Shown here piece by piece: positions 7,625 through 16,794 of a stretch of DNA of 64,000 nt; positions within the stretch are counted from its first letter, which is position 1, and every line of letters begins with the position of its first letter. The notes below the pieces were generated by a model that was not told the DNA's origin, searched no databases, and saw nothing but the letters and a program-made list of their open reading frames with translations. A program made the position numbers and the translations under genes. Source of the stretch: Sphingomonas sp. OK281 (GTDB lineage: Bacteria > Pseudomonadota > Alphaproteobacteria > Sphingomonadales > Sphingomonadaceae); contig NZ_FOVZ01000005.1 of NCBI RefSeq assembly GCF_900115295.1, positions 186,001 through 250,000 of the forward strand, written 5' to 3'.

Positions 7625-9094
7625 ATGATGACCCTTCCCGACGCCAAGCTGTTCATCGATGGCGAACTCCGCGATGCGGAGGGCGGCAAGACCTTCGACG
7701 TGATCAGCCCGTGGACCGGCGAGCCTGTCGGCAAGGCGGCGGATGCATCGGCGGCGGATGTCGAGGCGGCGATCGCAGCGGCTCGGCGCGCGTTCGACGA
7801 TACCGGCTGGTCGACGAACGTCGATCTACGTCTCCAGCTGGTCACCAAGCTGCGCGATCTGTTCGCGGCGAACAAGGAACGCCTGTCGGACCTGGCGCGG
7901 CACGAGGCGGGCGCCGCCTGGGGCGCGGTCGGTCGCGCGCATGTCGACATGGCGATGGAAGGCTGGGACGATTACATCGCCGCTTTCCCGAAGGTGACGT
8001 GGGAGCGCGATTACAGCGGCCGGACGTCCTACGGCTTCGAGACGTTGCGCAAGGCGGTGTATGAGCCGATCGGCGTGGTCGCCGCGATCACCCCGTGGAA
8101 CGTGCCGCTGTACGTCAATGTCGGCAAGGTCGTCGCCGCGTTGCTGGCGGGCTGCACCGTGATCCTCAAGCCCGCACCCGACACGCCGGGCATGGGCGCG
8201 ATCTTCGGCGAGCTGGCGATCGAGGCGGGCTTCCCCAAGGGCGTGCTCAACGTGGTGTTCGGCGGCGATCCGGCGCTCGCGGGCGAGATGCTGGTCAAGG
8301 ACAAGCGCGTCGACCTGATCTCGTTCACCGGCTCGACCGGCGTCGGCAAGCGGATCATGCAGCAGGGTGCGGACACGCTGAAGCGCGTGTTCCTCGAACT
8401 CGGCGGCAAGTCGGCCAAGATCGTGCTCGACGACGCGCCGAACTTCGCGATGGACGTCGCGCAGACCATGCTGGTGTTCCATGCGGGGCAGGGCTGCGCG
8501 GTCCAATCGCGACTGCTCGTGCCGAAGAGCCGCTATGAGGAGGCCAAGGGGATCCTCAAGCATGCGTATGCGAGTTTTGGCGACAATTGGGGCGTGTTCG
8601 ACGAGCCCAAGCATATCATGGGGCCGGTCGTGTCGAGGCGGCAGATGGAGCGGGTGATGTCGTATATCGAACTCGGCCAGCGGGAAGGCGCGACGATGAT
8701 CGCAGGCGGCAAGATGCGCCCCGACAAGGGCGGTGGCTATTTCATCGAGCCGACCTGTTTCGTCGACGTCACCAACGACATGCGGATCGCGCAGGAGGAG
8801 ATCTTCGGACCCGTGCTGGTGGTGATCCCGTTCGAGGACGACGAGGATGCGATCCGGATCGCCAACGACAGCGATTACGGGCTGGGCGGCGGCGTGTCGT
8901 CGGGCGATCTCGACCGGGCGATGAAGATCGCCAAGCGCGTCCGCACCGGCACGATGAGCGTGAATGGCGGGATGAGCATCGCCGGCGATATACCGTTTGG
9001 CGGCTACAAGGCGTCTGGTATGGGCCGCGAATGGGGTCTCGAGGGAATCGAGGAGTTTCTAGAGACCAAGTTGATCGCATGGCGCGCGGCATGA
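7625..9094 (+). CDS. Aldehyde dehydrogenase (NAD(P)+-dependent)
   Basis: A 489-residue protein of full family length that oxidises aldehydes to carboxylic acids. TPWNVPLY carries the conserved asparagine, FTGSTGVGK the cofactor contact, LELGGKS the general-base Glu258, and GQGCAVQSR the nucleophilic Cys291. The C-terminal PFGGYKASGMGREWG is also typical. Start is ATG 7625 or the adjacent 7628. It lies 45 bases after the SDR. The acid made could be the substrate of one of the acyl-CoA synthetases. Substrate specificity is not readable. Confidence 0.9.
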   Translation: MMTLPDAKLFIDGELRDAEGGKTFDVISPWTGEPVGKAADASAADVEAAIAAARRAFDDTGWSTNVDLRLQLVTKLRDLFAANKERLSDLARHEAGAAWGAVGRAHVDMAMEGWDDYIAAFPKVTWERDYSGRTSYGFETLRKAVYEPIGVVAAITPWNVPLYVNVGKVVAALLAGCTVILKPAPDTPGMGAIFGELAIEAGFPKGVLNVVFGGDPALAGEMLVKDKRVDLISFTGSTGVGKRIMQQGADTLKRVFLELGGKSAKIVLDDAPNFAMDVAQTMLVFHAGQGCAVQSRLLVPKSRYEEAKGILKHAYASFGDNWGVFDEPKHIMGPVVSRRQMERVMSYIELGQREGATMIAGGKMRPDKGGGYFIEPTCFVDVTNDMRIAQEEIFGPVLVVIPFEDDEDAIRIANDSDYGLGGGVSSGDLDRAMKIAKRVRTGTMSVNGGMSIAGDIPFGGYKASGMGREWGLEGIEEFLETKLIAWRAA

Positions 9095-9125
9095 TCGGGC
9101 GCCGAGGCTAGGACGGGATGCGGGC

Positions 9126-9839
9126 GTGGATGTTATTCAACCGGCGGAGACGGTAAAGCCACGCGGGCCGGCGGCGGCGAAGGTGGTCAGCCATAACCTT
9201 AACGGGCAACGGCTTGGCCGCAAGGGGCGCGACACGCGCGACCGGATTATAGCCGCGACCAACGAACTGCTGGCGGGATCGCTCGATGCGCCGATCTCGC
9301 TTAGCGCGGTGGCGCGGCAGGCATCGCTCGGGATGACGTCGCTATATGTATATTTCACCGACCTGACCGAGTTGCTGCTCGCGGTACTGGAGCCGCTTTC
9401 CGCCGATGCCGAAGCAAGCTATCTGCGGCATCTCCGCGAACGCTGGCCGGACGAAAACCTGAACGTGCATTGCCTGGAGTTCGTCACTGCGCTGCATGGG
9501 TTCTGGCATCGCAACTCGATGATCCTGCATCTGCGCAACAGCATGGCCGACCAGCGCGACGAACGGATGATGGTCCACCGCGTCCACGCCGCGCAGCCGG
9601 TGATCGGATTGCTGATCTCGCAGATGGATCAGGACCCCGGCGTTCCCGGCACCCCGGCGGCCGGCATGGCGACGGTGCTGTACACGGGGATCGAACGCGT
9701 CGTGACGATCGCCACCGATCGGATCCTGCCGACGGTGCTGCCGGGCGCGTTCTCGCCGAACGTACGCAATTTCCTGCGTGCGGAATCGCGATTGCTGGAA
9801 CTTGGGATTCGAGAGTTTCGGGCTGAGGCGAAGAATTGA
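9126..9839 (+). CDS. TetR/AcrR-family transcriptional regulator
   Basis: A 237-residue protein. The N-terminal helix-turn-helix begins at RKGRDTRDRIIAATNELL (near residue 36) and continues with ISLSAVARQASLGMTSLYVYF, the recognition helix region. The C-terminal helical domain would bind a ligand. The GTG start at 9126 gives about 35 extra residues before the helix-turn-helix; a later start is possible. It lies 31 bases after the aldehyde dehydrogenase and probably controls it or the adjacent cupin-EthD region. Confidence 0.8.
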   Translation: MDVIQPAETVKPRGPAAAKVVSHNLNGQRLGRKGRDTRDRIIAATNELLAGSLDAPISLSAVARQASLGMTSLYVYFTDLTELLLAVLEPLSADAEASYLRHLRERWPDENLNVHCLEFVTALHGFWHRNSMILHLRNSMADQRDERMMVHRVHAAQPVIGLLISQMDQDPGVPGTPAAGMATVLYTGIERVVTIATDRILPTVLPGAFSPNVRNFLRAESRLLELGIREFRAEAKN

Positions 9840-9960
9840 GATTTTGCAAAGGCACCGTTCGATCCTTGCAGTCCGCATACCGCGCACTTGTTGAGCGAAA
9901 TGGTACGTTTGCAGCGTAGAGATACGATGTAATTTTGATATACTGACACAAGGTATTGCT

Positions 9961-10599
9961 ATGCGGGTCGAATGCGATGGGGACGATAGCAGCAGTGCTA
10001 TAACCGACGAACGAGGATCAGACGGCAAGCCGATCGTGCCGGAAGACGTCGCGTCGGCGGTTCGTACGCTAATCCGCTGGGCAGGCGACGATCCGACCCG
10101 CGAGGGGCTGCTCGATACGCCGCGGCGCGTCGCACGCGCGTGGAAGGAATATTGCGCGGGCTATGGCGACGATCCGGCAAAACATCTCGACCGCGTGTTT
10201 GAGGAGGTCGGCGGCTATGACGAGATCGTGCTGCTGAAGGACATTCCGTTCCAGTCGCATTGCGAGCATCACATGGCGCCGATCATCGGCAAGGCACACA
10301 TCGCCTACCTGCCGCGCGACTATGTCGTCGGCATCTCGAAGCTCGCGCGCGTGCTGCATGGGTTCGCGCGCCGATTGCAGGTGCAGGAGCGACTGACCGC
10401 AGAAGTGGCGGATTGCATTTGGGACAACCTCAAGCCGCAAGGCGTCGCGGTGGTGATCGAGGCGAGCCATGCTTGCATGACCGCGCGCGGCGTGCGGACG
10501 CCGGGCGTGACGATGGTGACGAGCCGGATGATGGGCGTGTTCCGCGACGACGAACGCAGTCGCAAGGAAGTGCTCGCGCTGATGGGACGTGCTGTCTAA
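9961..10599 (+). CDS. folE: GTP cyclohydrolase I
   Basis: A 212-residue enzyme that converts GTP to 7,8-dihydroneopterin triphosphate, the first step of tetrahydrofolate synthesis. The zinc ligands are visible: Cys101 and His104 in SHCEHHMAPI and Cys172 in SHACMTARG. VVGISKLARVL and FARRLQVQERLT are the family signatures, and GVRTPGVTMVTS ends the active site. AAGG lies 8 bases before the ATG, and a -10-like TATACT is at 9939-9944. The gene stands alone between the TetR gene and a convergent crotonase, an odd place for a housekeeping gene. Confidence 0.95.
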   Translation: MRVECDGDDSSSAITDERGSDGKPIVPEDVASAVRTLIRWAGDDPTREGLLDTPRRVARAWKEYCAGYGDDPAKHLDRVFEEVGGYDEIVLLKDIPFQSHCEHHMAPIIGKAHIAYLPRDYVVGISKLARVLHGFARRLQVQERLTAEVADCIWDNLKPQGVAVVIEASHACMTARGVRTPGVTMVTSRMMGVFRDDERSRKEVLALMGRAV

Positions 10600-10752
10600 G
10601 TCGCCTGCCGCCGGAACTGGTTGTGGGCACGCGCCAAGGTTGCCACGGTGGTGTGGTTCCGGGGCATCGCGCGCAGCGTATTTTTTGCAGGCGGAAGCCA
10701 TTCAGGGGCTCCGCCCTCCCCGAATAGAAACTCGTTCTGCCGATCCGATCGG

Positions 10753-11562
10753 CTACGCCTTCGACCCAAGCTTCGAAATATACCGCTCTATCCCCTCCAG
10801 ATACGCCGGATTGAGCATCAGCGCGCTGTTCGCCATCCGCTCAACGTGCCGGCCCATCTCGGGCCCGAGTTCGCTCGCCATCTCGATCGCGATCTTCGCC
10901 GCGCCCATCTGTTCGCCGCTCGACTTGGTGAGATGCCGGCAGAACGCCAGCGCCGCATCCGCGAAGCCGTCGTCGGGCAAAACGTCGTGGACCAGCCCCA
11001 TGATCAGCGCACGATCCGCGTCGGCCTTCTGGTTGCCCATGATCAGCCACCGCGCCCAGTGCGCGCCGCAGATCCGCGTCAGTCGGCTTACCCCGTTGGA
11101 TGCGGGGAGCACCCCGAACAGTCCTTCGGGGAACCCGAACGACGCGGATTTCGCGGCCAGCCGGAAATCGCAGGACAAAGCGAGTTCGAGCCCGCCACCG
11201 ACGCAATCGGCGTGAATGGCGCAGACGATCGGCTTCTCGACATGCTCCATCTCGTCGTAGATCCGGTGCATGCCGTGCAGCCCGAGCCGGTGGTTTTCGC
11301 GGATCTCAGACGCCGTCGTCGGCCGCGGTCGCGACGATCCGCCCCGCAAATCCGCCCCCGCGCTGAAGAACCGGCCGTTCGCGCGGACCAGCATGACCTT
11401 CAGCGCGGGCGTATCGCGGAACCGGTGCAGCGCCGTCTCGAACAGCGCCATCGTCTCGCCCGACAGCGCGTTCAGCTTGTCCGGGCGGTTGAGCGTCGCG
11501 ATCAGGATGCCGTCCTGGTCTTCGGTCAGCAAATGCGGCGGTGGAACTGTTGCATCGGTCAT
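10753..11562 (-). CDS. Enoyl-CoA hydratase/isomerase with both catalytic glutamates
   Basis: A 269-residue crotonase. The oxyanion-hole segment RFFSAGADLRG lies near residue 64 and GGGLELALSCD near 122. Comparison with rat enoyl-CoA hydratase puts Glu126 and Glu146 (FPEG) at the two catalytic positions, so hydratase chemistry is plausible. It starts 10 bases after the fused acyl-CoA dehydrogenase gene and is the last gene of the minus-strand operon ferredoxin, SDR, dehydrogenase, hydratase. It would hydrate the enoyl-CoA formed by the upstream dehydrogenase. Confidence 0.9.
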   Translation of the reverse strand: MTDATVPPPHLLTEDQDGILIATLNRPDKLNALSGETMALFETALHRFRDTPALKVMLVRANGRFFSAGADLRGGSSRPRPTTASEIRENHRLGLHGMHRIYDEMEHVEKPIVCAIHADCVGGGLELALSCDFRLAAKSASFGFPEGLFGVLPASNGVSRLTRICGAHWARWLIMGNQKADADRALIMGLVHDVLPDDGFADAALAFCRHLTKSSGEQMGAAKIAIEMASELGPEMGRHVERMANSALMLNPAYLEGIERYISKLGSKA

Positions 11563-11572
11563 GTGGCTATCC

Positions 11573-13789
11573 TCAGGCGCGGGTGCGCGGCAGGCCGAGG
11601 CCGCGTTCGGCGATCATCGAGCGATGCACTTCGCTGGTGCCGCCATAGATCGTCGAGCCCTGCGCATGGCGATAGAACATGTTAATCTCGGCCGCCGTAC
11701 CGTTGCGCTTCGACAGCGACAGCGGCGCGGTCAGATCGAGCAGGTCGCGCGCGTCGGTTAGAAATTTCTCCGACGAGAACATCTTCGCCATCGGCCCGTA
11801 GGCGAGGTTGGTCTTCTTCTCGGCGATCACCCAGGTCGCACGGAACGTGAGCAGTTCGGACACCCACAGGTTCGCGACGGTGCGCGCCAGTCGCGTCTGC
11901 GCCGCCGGATCGCCGATCAGTGGCTTGCCGTGTCTGGTGATCTCGCGACACAGTTGCTCGCCCGCGTGGAGCATCGCGCGCTGATACTTGGCGAACCCGC
12001 CGCCGTGCTCGAGTTCGAGGCTGGCGCTCATCGTCTTCACGCCGCCATCGACGTCGCCAAGCCGCCAGCTGTCGGGGATCTTCACATTGTCGTAGAAGGT
12101 GATGTTGGTCCGCTCGTCCTGGAAGGTGTAGACCGGTTGGACGGTCACGCCTTCGGTCTGTTCGCCATTGGTCTTGAGCGGAACGATGAACATCGTCAGC
12201 CCCTTGTGCTTGGCGACCTCGGTGTTGGTGCGCGCGAGCATCAGGACGTAGCTGGCGAGGTTCGCGCCGCTGGTGAACATCTTGGTGCCGTCGATCCGCC
12301 AACCGTTTCCATCCGGGGTGGCGCGGCATTGCGCGGCGAACACGTCGGAGCCCGCGCCCGGCTCCGAATAGCCCAGGCTGCATATGACTTCGCCCGACAT
12401 GATCTGCGGCAGGACGTCCTGCTTGAGCTCGTCCGAGCCGAACCGGTGGATGATCAGCGCGACCATCTGCGACACGCCCGCCGCTGGGTTATTATACCCC
12501 TCGAGCTCGAACGCATCCATCGCCGCGATCTTGGCATAGGGCGACAGGCCGCGCCCGCCGACGTCCTTCTGCAACCCGAGATACAGCAGGTTTTCGGCGG
12601 CGAGCTTGCGGTTGAGTTCCGGGTTGTAGCCTTCCCAGCTGTAGTGAAACTTGTCGCGCATTTCCGGCGTGACATTGGCGGCGAAGAAAGTGTGGATCTC
12701 CTGCGCGATCGCGTTGGCGTCGTCGCCGAGATCGAAGTCGATCGGGCTCTCGCCGGCGTCGGGCAGCGCGGTCGTCTCGCCCGCGTAGAGGCGCCGACCG
12801 GCCTCGTCGAGCAGCCGCTGCGGGTCGCCAAGTACGAGCGGCCAGGCCTTGGCACGCAGGTTGAACAGGAAGATGTCGTATTCGGTGGTCAGGCCGTAGC
12901 CACCGAAGGTGTGCAGCGCCTGCGCGGTGGCGCGCGCGGCGGCTTCGGCGTTCCACCACGCCGCCACGGAGATCGCGGCCCCGGCGGTCGGCGTGCCGTC
13001 GACGATGTCGCGGATCGCCTTCCAGACGAGGAACTTGCCGCCGTCCACCTCGCAGATCAGGTCGGCGAGCGGGTGCGAGATCGCCTGAAACTGGCCGATG
13101 AACTGGCCAAACTGTTTCCGCTCGCTCGCATACGCCGCGGCTAGCTTGAGCGCCTCGCGCCCGAGCCCCGCAAGTGCCGCGGAAACGAGCAGTTTCCACT
13201 CCTCGATCGCGGCGGCGAACGTCGCCAGCGCGGCATCGCCCGAGGCGAGGACGACCTGTGGCTGCGCTGCGAGATCGAGCTCGGCGAGCGGCGTGTCGGC
13301 GAGGTTCTCCTCCGCGACCCGCGCGCCATCCGCCACGGTGACGAGCACCACGTCGCTGCCGTTTCGTGCGATCACGCCTTCTGCGATCAGGCCGCCGGCA
13401 ATCCACTGGCGCGGCTGATCGGCGATATCGTGAAAGGCGATCGTGACGACGCTCTCACCGGTCATTCCGCGTTCAAGCCAGCCAGCGTCGCCGCCCAGCA
13501 ACGCCAGCAAGCGCGTGGCGACCAGCGCCTCGGCGAGCGGTCCCGACGCCAGCGTTCGGCCGGCTTCCTCCATCAAGACAGCGGCGTCGATCAGCCCCAG
13601 TCCGAGCCCACCCGAGGCTTCGGGAACGCGGATCGACAGTGCGCCCTGTTCGGCTAGTCCCTTCCACAGCGCAGCATCGAAACCCGACGGTGCGGCAGCG
13701 CGGACCCGCGCGGTGGAGCTGTTCTCGTCGAGAAAGCGCGCGAACATGTCGCGCATCATTTCCTGGTCGTCGGTCAGGTCGAAATTCAT
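11573..13789 (-). CDS. Fused two-domain acyl-CoA dehydrogenase
   Basis: A 738-residue protein made of two acyl-CoA dehydrogenase units. Residues 1-345 resemble short 305-322-residue dehydrogenases (ASERKQFGQFIGQFQAISH near 225, HTFGGYGLTTEYD near 300). Residues 350-738 form a full-length unit with the FAD/substrate segment SLGYSEPGAGSDVFA near 475 and TSEVHRSMIAERGLGLPR at the end. Elsewhere in this window the same long and short types are encoded as separate adjacent genes. Known heteromeric dehydrogenases such as mycobacterial ChsE1-ChsE2 act on steroid side-chain CoA esters, so a bulky acyl-CoA substrate is possible. It is co-transcribed with SDR and hydratase genes. Confidence 0.85.
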   Translation of the reverse strand: MNFDLTDDQEMMRDMFARFLDENSSTARVRAAAPSGFDAALWKGLAEQGALSIRVPEASGGLGLGLIDAAVLMEEAGRTLASGPLAEALVATRLLALLGGDAGWLERGMTGESVVTIAFHDIADQPRQWIAGGLIAEGVIARNGSDVVLVTVADGARVAEENLADTPLAELDLAAQPQVVLASGDAALATFAAAIEEWKLLVSAALAGLGREALKLAAAYASERKQFGQFIGQFQAISHPLADLICEVDGGKFLVWKAIRDIVDGTPTAGAAISVAAWWNAEAAARATAQALHTFGGYGLTTEYDIFLFNLRAKAWPLVLGDPQRLLDEAGRRLYAGETTALPDAGESPIDFDLGDDANAIAQEIHTFFAANVTPEMRDKFHYSWEGYNPELNRKLAAENLLYLGLQKDVGGRGLSPYAKIAAMDAFELEGYNNPAAGVSQMVALIIHRFGSDELKQDVLPQIMSGEVICSLGYSEPGAGSDVFAAQCRATPDGNGWRIDGTKMFTSGANLASYVLMLARTNTEVAKHKGLTMFIVPLKTNGEQTEGVTVQPVYTFQDERTNITFYDNVKIPDSWRLGDVDGGVKTMSASLELEHGGGFAKYQRAMLHAGEQLCREITRHGKPLIGDPAAQTRLARTVANLWVSELLTFRATWVIAEKKTNLAYGPMAKMFSSEKFLTDARDLLDLTAPLSLSKRNGTAAEINMFYRHAQGSTIYGGTSEVHRSMIAERGLGLPRTRA

Positions 13790-13804
13790 CGCGCCGTCCT
13801 ATTC

Positions 13805-14638
13805 TTATGCCGCAGCGGGGGCCGCCCGGCGCATCATCTTGCTGAGATCGACCTGTCCGGTCGCGACACCGCCCATGAACCCGCCATCGACCGGGAAGAC
13901 CACGCCGTTGACGATGCCGGCGAGCGCACTGTTGAGCAGGACAAGGCCACCGGCCTGTTCCTCGGGCGTCGAATAGCGCCCCATCGGCTCGGCGGCGGCA
14001 TCGACCACGTCCTTGCCCGACGTCTCGTGGAAGGCCGCCATCATCGGCGTCTGCGTCGGGCTGGGCAGGGTGCAGTTGATCCGGATGCCCTGCTTGATCA
14101 GGTGCGCGCCCATATATTGCGTCCAGACGATCACGTTCTCCTTAGAGAAGCTGTAGCCCTCCTTGATCGTGTCCTCCAGATGCGCCTCGGCCCATTCGAC
14201 TGCGGCTGCGAAGCCCTTGGTGGTGACGAACTCCATGTTGGTCGGGATGCGGCGGCTCCAGCCGAGTCCGCCGGTCGAGGCGATGCTGGCGATCGCGCCG
14301 CCCGGGCCCATCAACGGCAGGACCTGTTCGGTCAGGTGGCGAAGGCCGATGAAGTTGACCTTCATCACATCCATCGCGGGGAAGGACTGTGGCAGACCGG
14401 CGCAGTTGAACAGCGCATCGACCTTGTCGCCGATCGCCGCGACGCCCGCCTCGATCGAACCGGGATCGCGCAAGTCGACGTTGTTGAAGCTCGCGAGCGG
14501 CAGCGTGGATGGCTTGTAGTCGAGGCCGTGGACCTCGGCCCCCAGCGACAGCAACAGCTTGGCAGTCGCTTCGCCCATGCCGGAGAAGCAGCCGGTGACG
14601 ATGACGCGTTTGCCGTTATAGCCGAGAATATCGCTCAT
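13805..14638 (-). CDS. SDR of the 3-alpha-HSD / coniferyl-alcohol dehydrogenase type
   Basis: A 277-residue short-chain dehydrogenase. VTGCFSGMGEAT (near residue 14) is the cofactor loop, an aspartate ends beta-2 (GLDYK), FNCAG replaces NNAG near 81, SIASTGG holds the catalytic serine and GYSFSKEN gives the Tyr-x3-Lys pair. The segment between serine and tyrosine is longer than in classical SDRs, as in HsdA and coniferyl-alcohol dehydrogenases. Start ATG 14638 follows GGAGCACCT. It lies between ferredoxin and the fused acyl-CoA dehydrogenase, so it may oxidise a hydroxyl made by the P450. Confidence 0.85.
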   Translation of the reverse strand: MSDILGYNGKRVIVTGCFSGMGEATAKLLLSLGAEVHGLDYKPSTLPLASFNNVDLRDPGSIEAGVAAIGDKVDALFNCAGLPQSFPAMDVMKVNFIGLRHLTEQVLPLMGPGGAIASIASTGGLGWSRRIPTNMEFVTTKGFAAAVEWAEAHLEDTIKEGYSFSKENVIVWTQYMGAHLIKQGIRINCTLPSPTQTPMMAAFHETSGKDVVDAAAEPMGRYSTPEEQAGGLVLLNSALAGIVNGVVFPVDGGFMGGVATGQVDLSKMMRRAAPAAA

Positions 14639-14661
14639 AGGTGCTCCACAATATTGGGGTG

Positions 14662-14892
14662 TCAGGCGCGCTTGGTCGGCGGCCAGGAGATCGTGCCGTC
14701 GTCTTCCTCGACGAAGATGATGCGTTCGGGACAGGACCGCGCACCGTTCTTGGCGGCCTTCTCTTGGCCTGCGGGCACGTCGAACGCCTCGATCGCGATG
14801 TAGCCGTCGTCGTCCAGCGGGAAGAGCGCCTCGGCGACCGCCGCACACCGCGCATTGCCGACACAGCCCGATTTATCGATCCGGACTTTCAT
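14662..14892 (-). CDS. P450-type ferredoxin, [3Fe-4S] style
   Basis: A 76-residue ferredoxin with Cys10, Cys16 and Cys54 (CVGNARC and SCP), the three-cysteine pattern of small ferredoxins that donate electrons to bacterial P450s. The acidic C-terminal half fits docking to a basic P450 surface. The start follows AGGAGAGACGGG. It is divergent from the P450 gene at 15135 and heads the minus-strand operon. No ferredoxin reductase is in the window, so one must come from elsewhere. Confidence 0.85.
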   Translation of the reverse strand: MKVRIDKSGCVGNARCAAVAEALFPLDDDGYIAIEAFDVPAGQEKAAKNGARSCPERIIFVEEDDGTISWPPTKRA

Positions 14893-15134
14893 CCCGTCTC
14901 TCCTTAACTTCAGGGCGATCTAGCACGAACAAGGGGCGCGCGATCAACCACGCCGGTGCCTCATCGCCGCCGCGATGCAGCAGCGAAAGCGGTCGTGGCA
15001 GCTGGATCGCTGCGGCGATGCCGAGCGGTTCGGCATTGCCTTTGCCGAGGGTGCGCGCGACACAGGCTCCGGTACGACACGCGCGCTCGCCGGAGCCGCG
15101 CCGCCCGCAGATGCGACGTTACCGGAGGCCCAAG

Positions 15135-16388
15135 ATGGCACAGTCTCAGCTCAGTTCGATCGTTCCCAAACCAGATCACGTGCCCGATGCACTGGTCTAT
15201 GATTTCGATATCCACGGTGATCCGGAATTGTTGGTCAATCCGCATGGGCGCCTGCTCGACATGGTCCGCAACGCGCCGCCGGTGTTCTGGACGCCGCGCA
15301 ACGGCGGTGGCTGGGTGATCCTTAGCCACGCCGCGAACTATGCCGCCTCGCGCGATACCGAGGCGTTCTCCAGCGAGTTCGTACCAAAGGCGCAGATGGA
15401 TGCGATGCTCGCGTCGCTGCCGCCGGGCGCGCCGCATATCCCATTGCCGGTACCGATCACGCTCGATCCGCCCGAGCACACCAAATACCGCCAGCCGCTC
15501 CAGAAGGTCTTCTCGCCCAAGACCATCAATTCGCTGCGGACCAGCATCAAGGACCTGGCGGCAGAACTGATCGACGCGGTCAAGGCTGACGGCGCCTGTG
15601 AGTTCATGTCCGCGATCGCGGAGCCGTTGCCGGTGCAAGTGTTCCTGAAGATGCTCGGGCTGCCGCTAGAACGGCAGGACGAGTACCGCGTGATCGTCAA
15701 GGAGCACATGGCGGCGATCGACACCGATCGCGCCGGCTCGATGCGACGCCTGCAACGGATCGCGGCAGCCATGCGCGACACCGTGCTCGACCGGAAGGAC
15801 AATCCACGCGACGATATCCTGTCGATGCTGTGGAAGATCGAGATCGACGGCAAGCCGACCACGCTCGCCGACATGGAGAATTACGGCGTCCTGCTGTTCA
15901 TTGCTGGGCTCGACACGGTGATGAACGGGATGGGGCTGGCGATGCGTGGTCTCGCGCTTGACCCCGCGCTCCAGAACCAGTTGCGCGCGGAGCCGAAGCT
16001 GATCGCGGAGGCATCGGAAGAAATGCTGCGGCGTTTCACCTTCACGGTGCCGATGCGGATCATCAAGAAACAGGTCGAGCTGGCCGGCGCGACGATGATG
16101 CCGGGCGAGATCGTCAAGCTACTGCTGCCCGCCGCCGATCTCGATGCTGCCGAATTCCCCCATCCCGATACCTACGACCTGAAGCGCGAGAACAACGTGC
16201 ATATCGCGTTCGGCGTCGGCCCGCATCGCTGCCTCGGCTCGCACCTCGCGCGCGTCGAATTGCAGGTGCTGTACGAGGAGATGCTCGCGCGGTTGCCTGA
16301 GTTCCGGCTCGATCCTGCGCGTCCACCCGTCTTCCACGGCGGACATGTGATGGGGATCGAGGAGATGCATCTGGTGTGGGACGCCTGA
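15135..16388 (+). CDS. Cytochrome P450 monooxygenase
   Basis: A 417-residue soluble class I P450. The I-helix oxygen-binding motif is IAGLDT (Asp260, Thr261), the K-helix EMLRR lies near residue 296, and the haem-binding motif FGVGPHRCLGSH supplies the thiolate Cys366. Start ATG 15135 follows GGAGGCCCAAG; an in-frame start at 15018 would add a non-conserved stretch. The divergent ferredoxin gene at 14892 is the obvious electron donor. Downstream DUF35, thiolase-like and DUF2889 genes follow almost without gaps, so it heads a four-gene operon. It probably hydroxylates a hydrophobic substrate; the actual one is unknown. Confidence 0.95.
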   Translation: MAQSQLSSIVPKPDHVPDALVYDFDIHGDPELLVNPHGRLLDMVRNAPPVFWTPRNGGGWVILSHAANYAASRDTEAFSSEFVPKAQMDAMLASLPPGAPHIPLPVPITLDPPEHTKYRQPLQKVFSPKTINSLRTSIKDLAAELIDAVKADGACEFMSAIAEPLPVQVFLKMLGLPLERQDEYRVIVKEHMAAIDTDRAGSMRRLQRIAAAMRDTVLDRKDNPRDDILSMLWKIEIDGKPTTLADMENYGVLLFIAGLDTVMNGMGLAMRGLALDPALQNQLRAEPKLIAEASEEMLRRFTFTVPMRIIKKQVELAGATMMPGEIVKLLLPAADLDAAEFPHPDTYDLKRENNVHIAFGVGPHRCLGSHLARVELQVLYEEMLARLPEFRLDPARPPVFHGGHVMGIEEMHLVWDA

Positions 16389-16389
16389 C

Positions 16390-16794
16390 TTGGTCTGGCA
16401 GCGCTCCCGCGTCCGGATCGACAACGATAATCGTGCGTTCTGGACCGGTGGCGCGGACGGCAAGCTGAACATCGCGCGGTGCGGCGATTGCGGCGGCTTC
16501 ATCCATCCGCCGCGCGAGATCTGCCGGCATTGCCTGTCGGAAAACGTCGCGCCGTTCGCGGTTTCGGGGACCGGCGTGGTCGATACGTTCACCGTTAATC
16601 ACCAGGCCTGGGCGAAGGACATGGAGGTGCCGTTCGTCATCGCCCGCGTGAAGCTCGACGATGCGCCGGGCGTGTACCTGACGACCAACATCGTCGGCTG
16701 TCCGGTCGATGCTGTCGCGATCGACGATCCGGTGCGCGTGACGTTCGAGGAGCAGGACGGCATCTGGTATCCGCTGTTCGAGAAGATCGCGTGA
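16390..16794 (+). CDS. DUF35 zinc-ribbon/OB-fold protein
   Basis: A 134-residue protein with a rubredoxin-like zinc ribbon (Cys31, Cys34, Cys45, Cys48 in CGDCGG and CRHC), then an OB fold from about residue 55 (FAVSGTGVVDTFTVNH). DUF35 proteins pair with thiolase-like enzymes; in mycobacteria the DUF35 domain of ChsH2 binds Ltp2 to make a retro-aldolase. The only fitting start is TTG 16390, one base after the P450 stop. The stop overlaps the next GTG start, which supports a complex with the thiolase-like partner. Confidence 0.85.
   Translation: MVWQRSRVRIDNDNRAFWTGGADGKLNIARCGDCGGFIHPPREICRHCLSENVAPFAVSGTGVVDTFTVNHQAWAKDMEVPFVIARVKLDDAPGVYLTTNIVGCPVDAVAIDDPVRVTFEEQDGIWYPLFEKIA

Noticed and set aside
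10600-10752. Possible terminator near 10678-10715 with a T-run
   Set aside because: The T-run is upstream of a weak GGCGGAAGCC/GGCTCCGCC stem, in the wrong order for either strand.
15018-15134. N-terminal extension of the P450
   Set aside because: The extra residues are arginine/alanine-rich and unlike P450s; GGAGG is well placed for the ATG at 15135.
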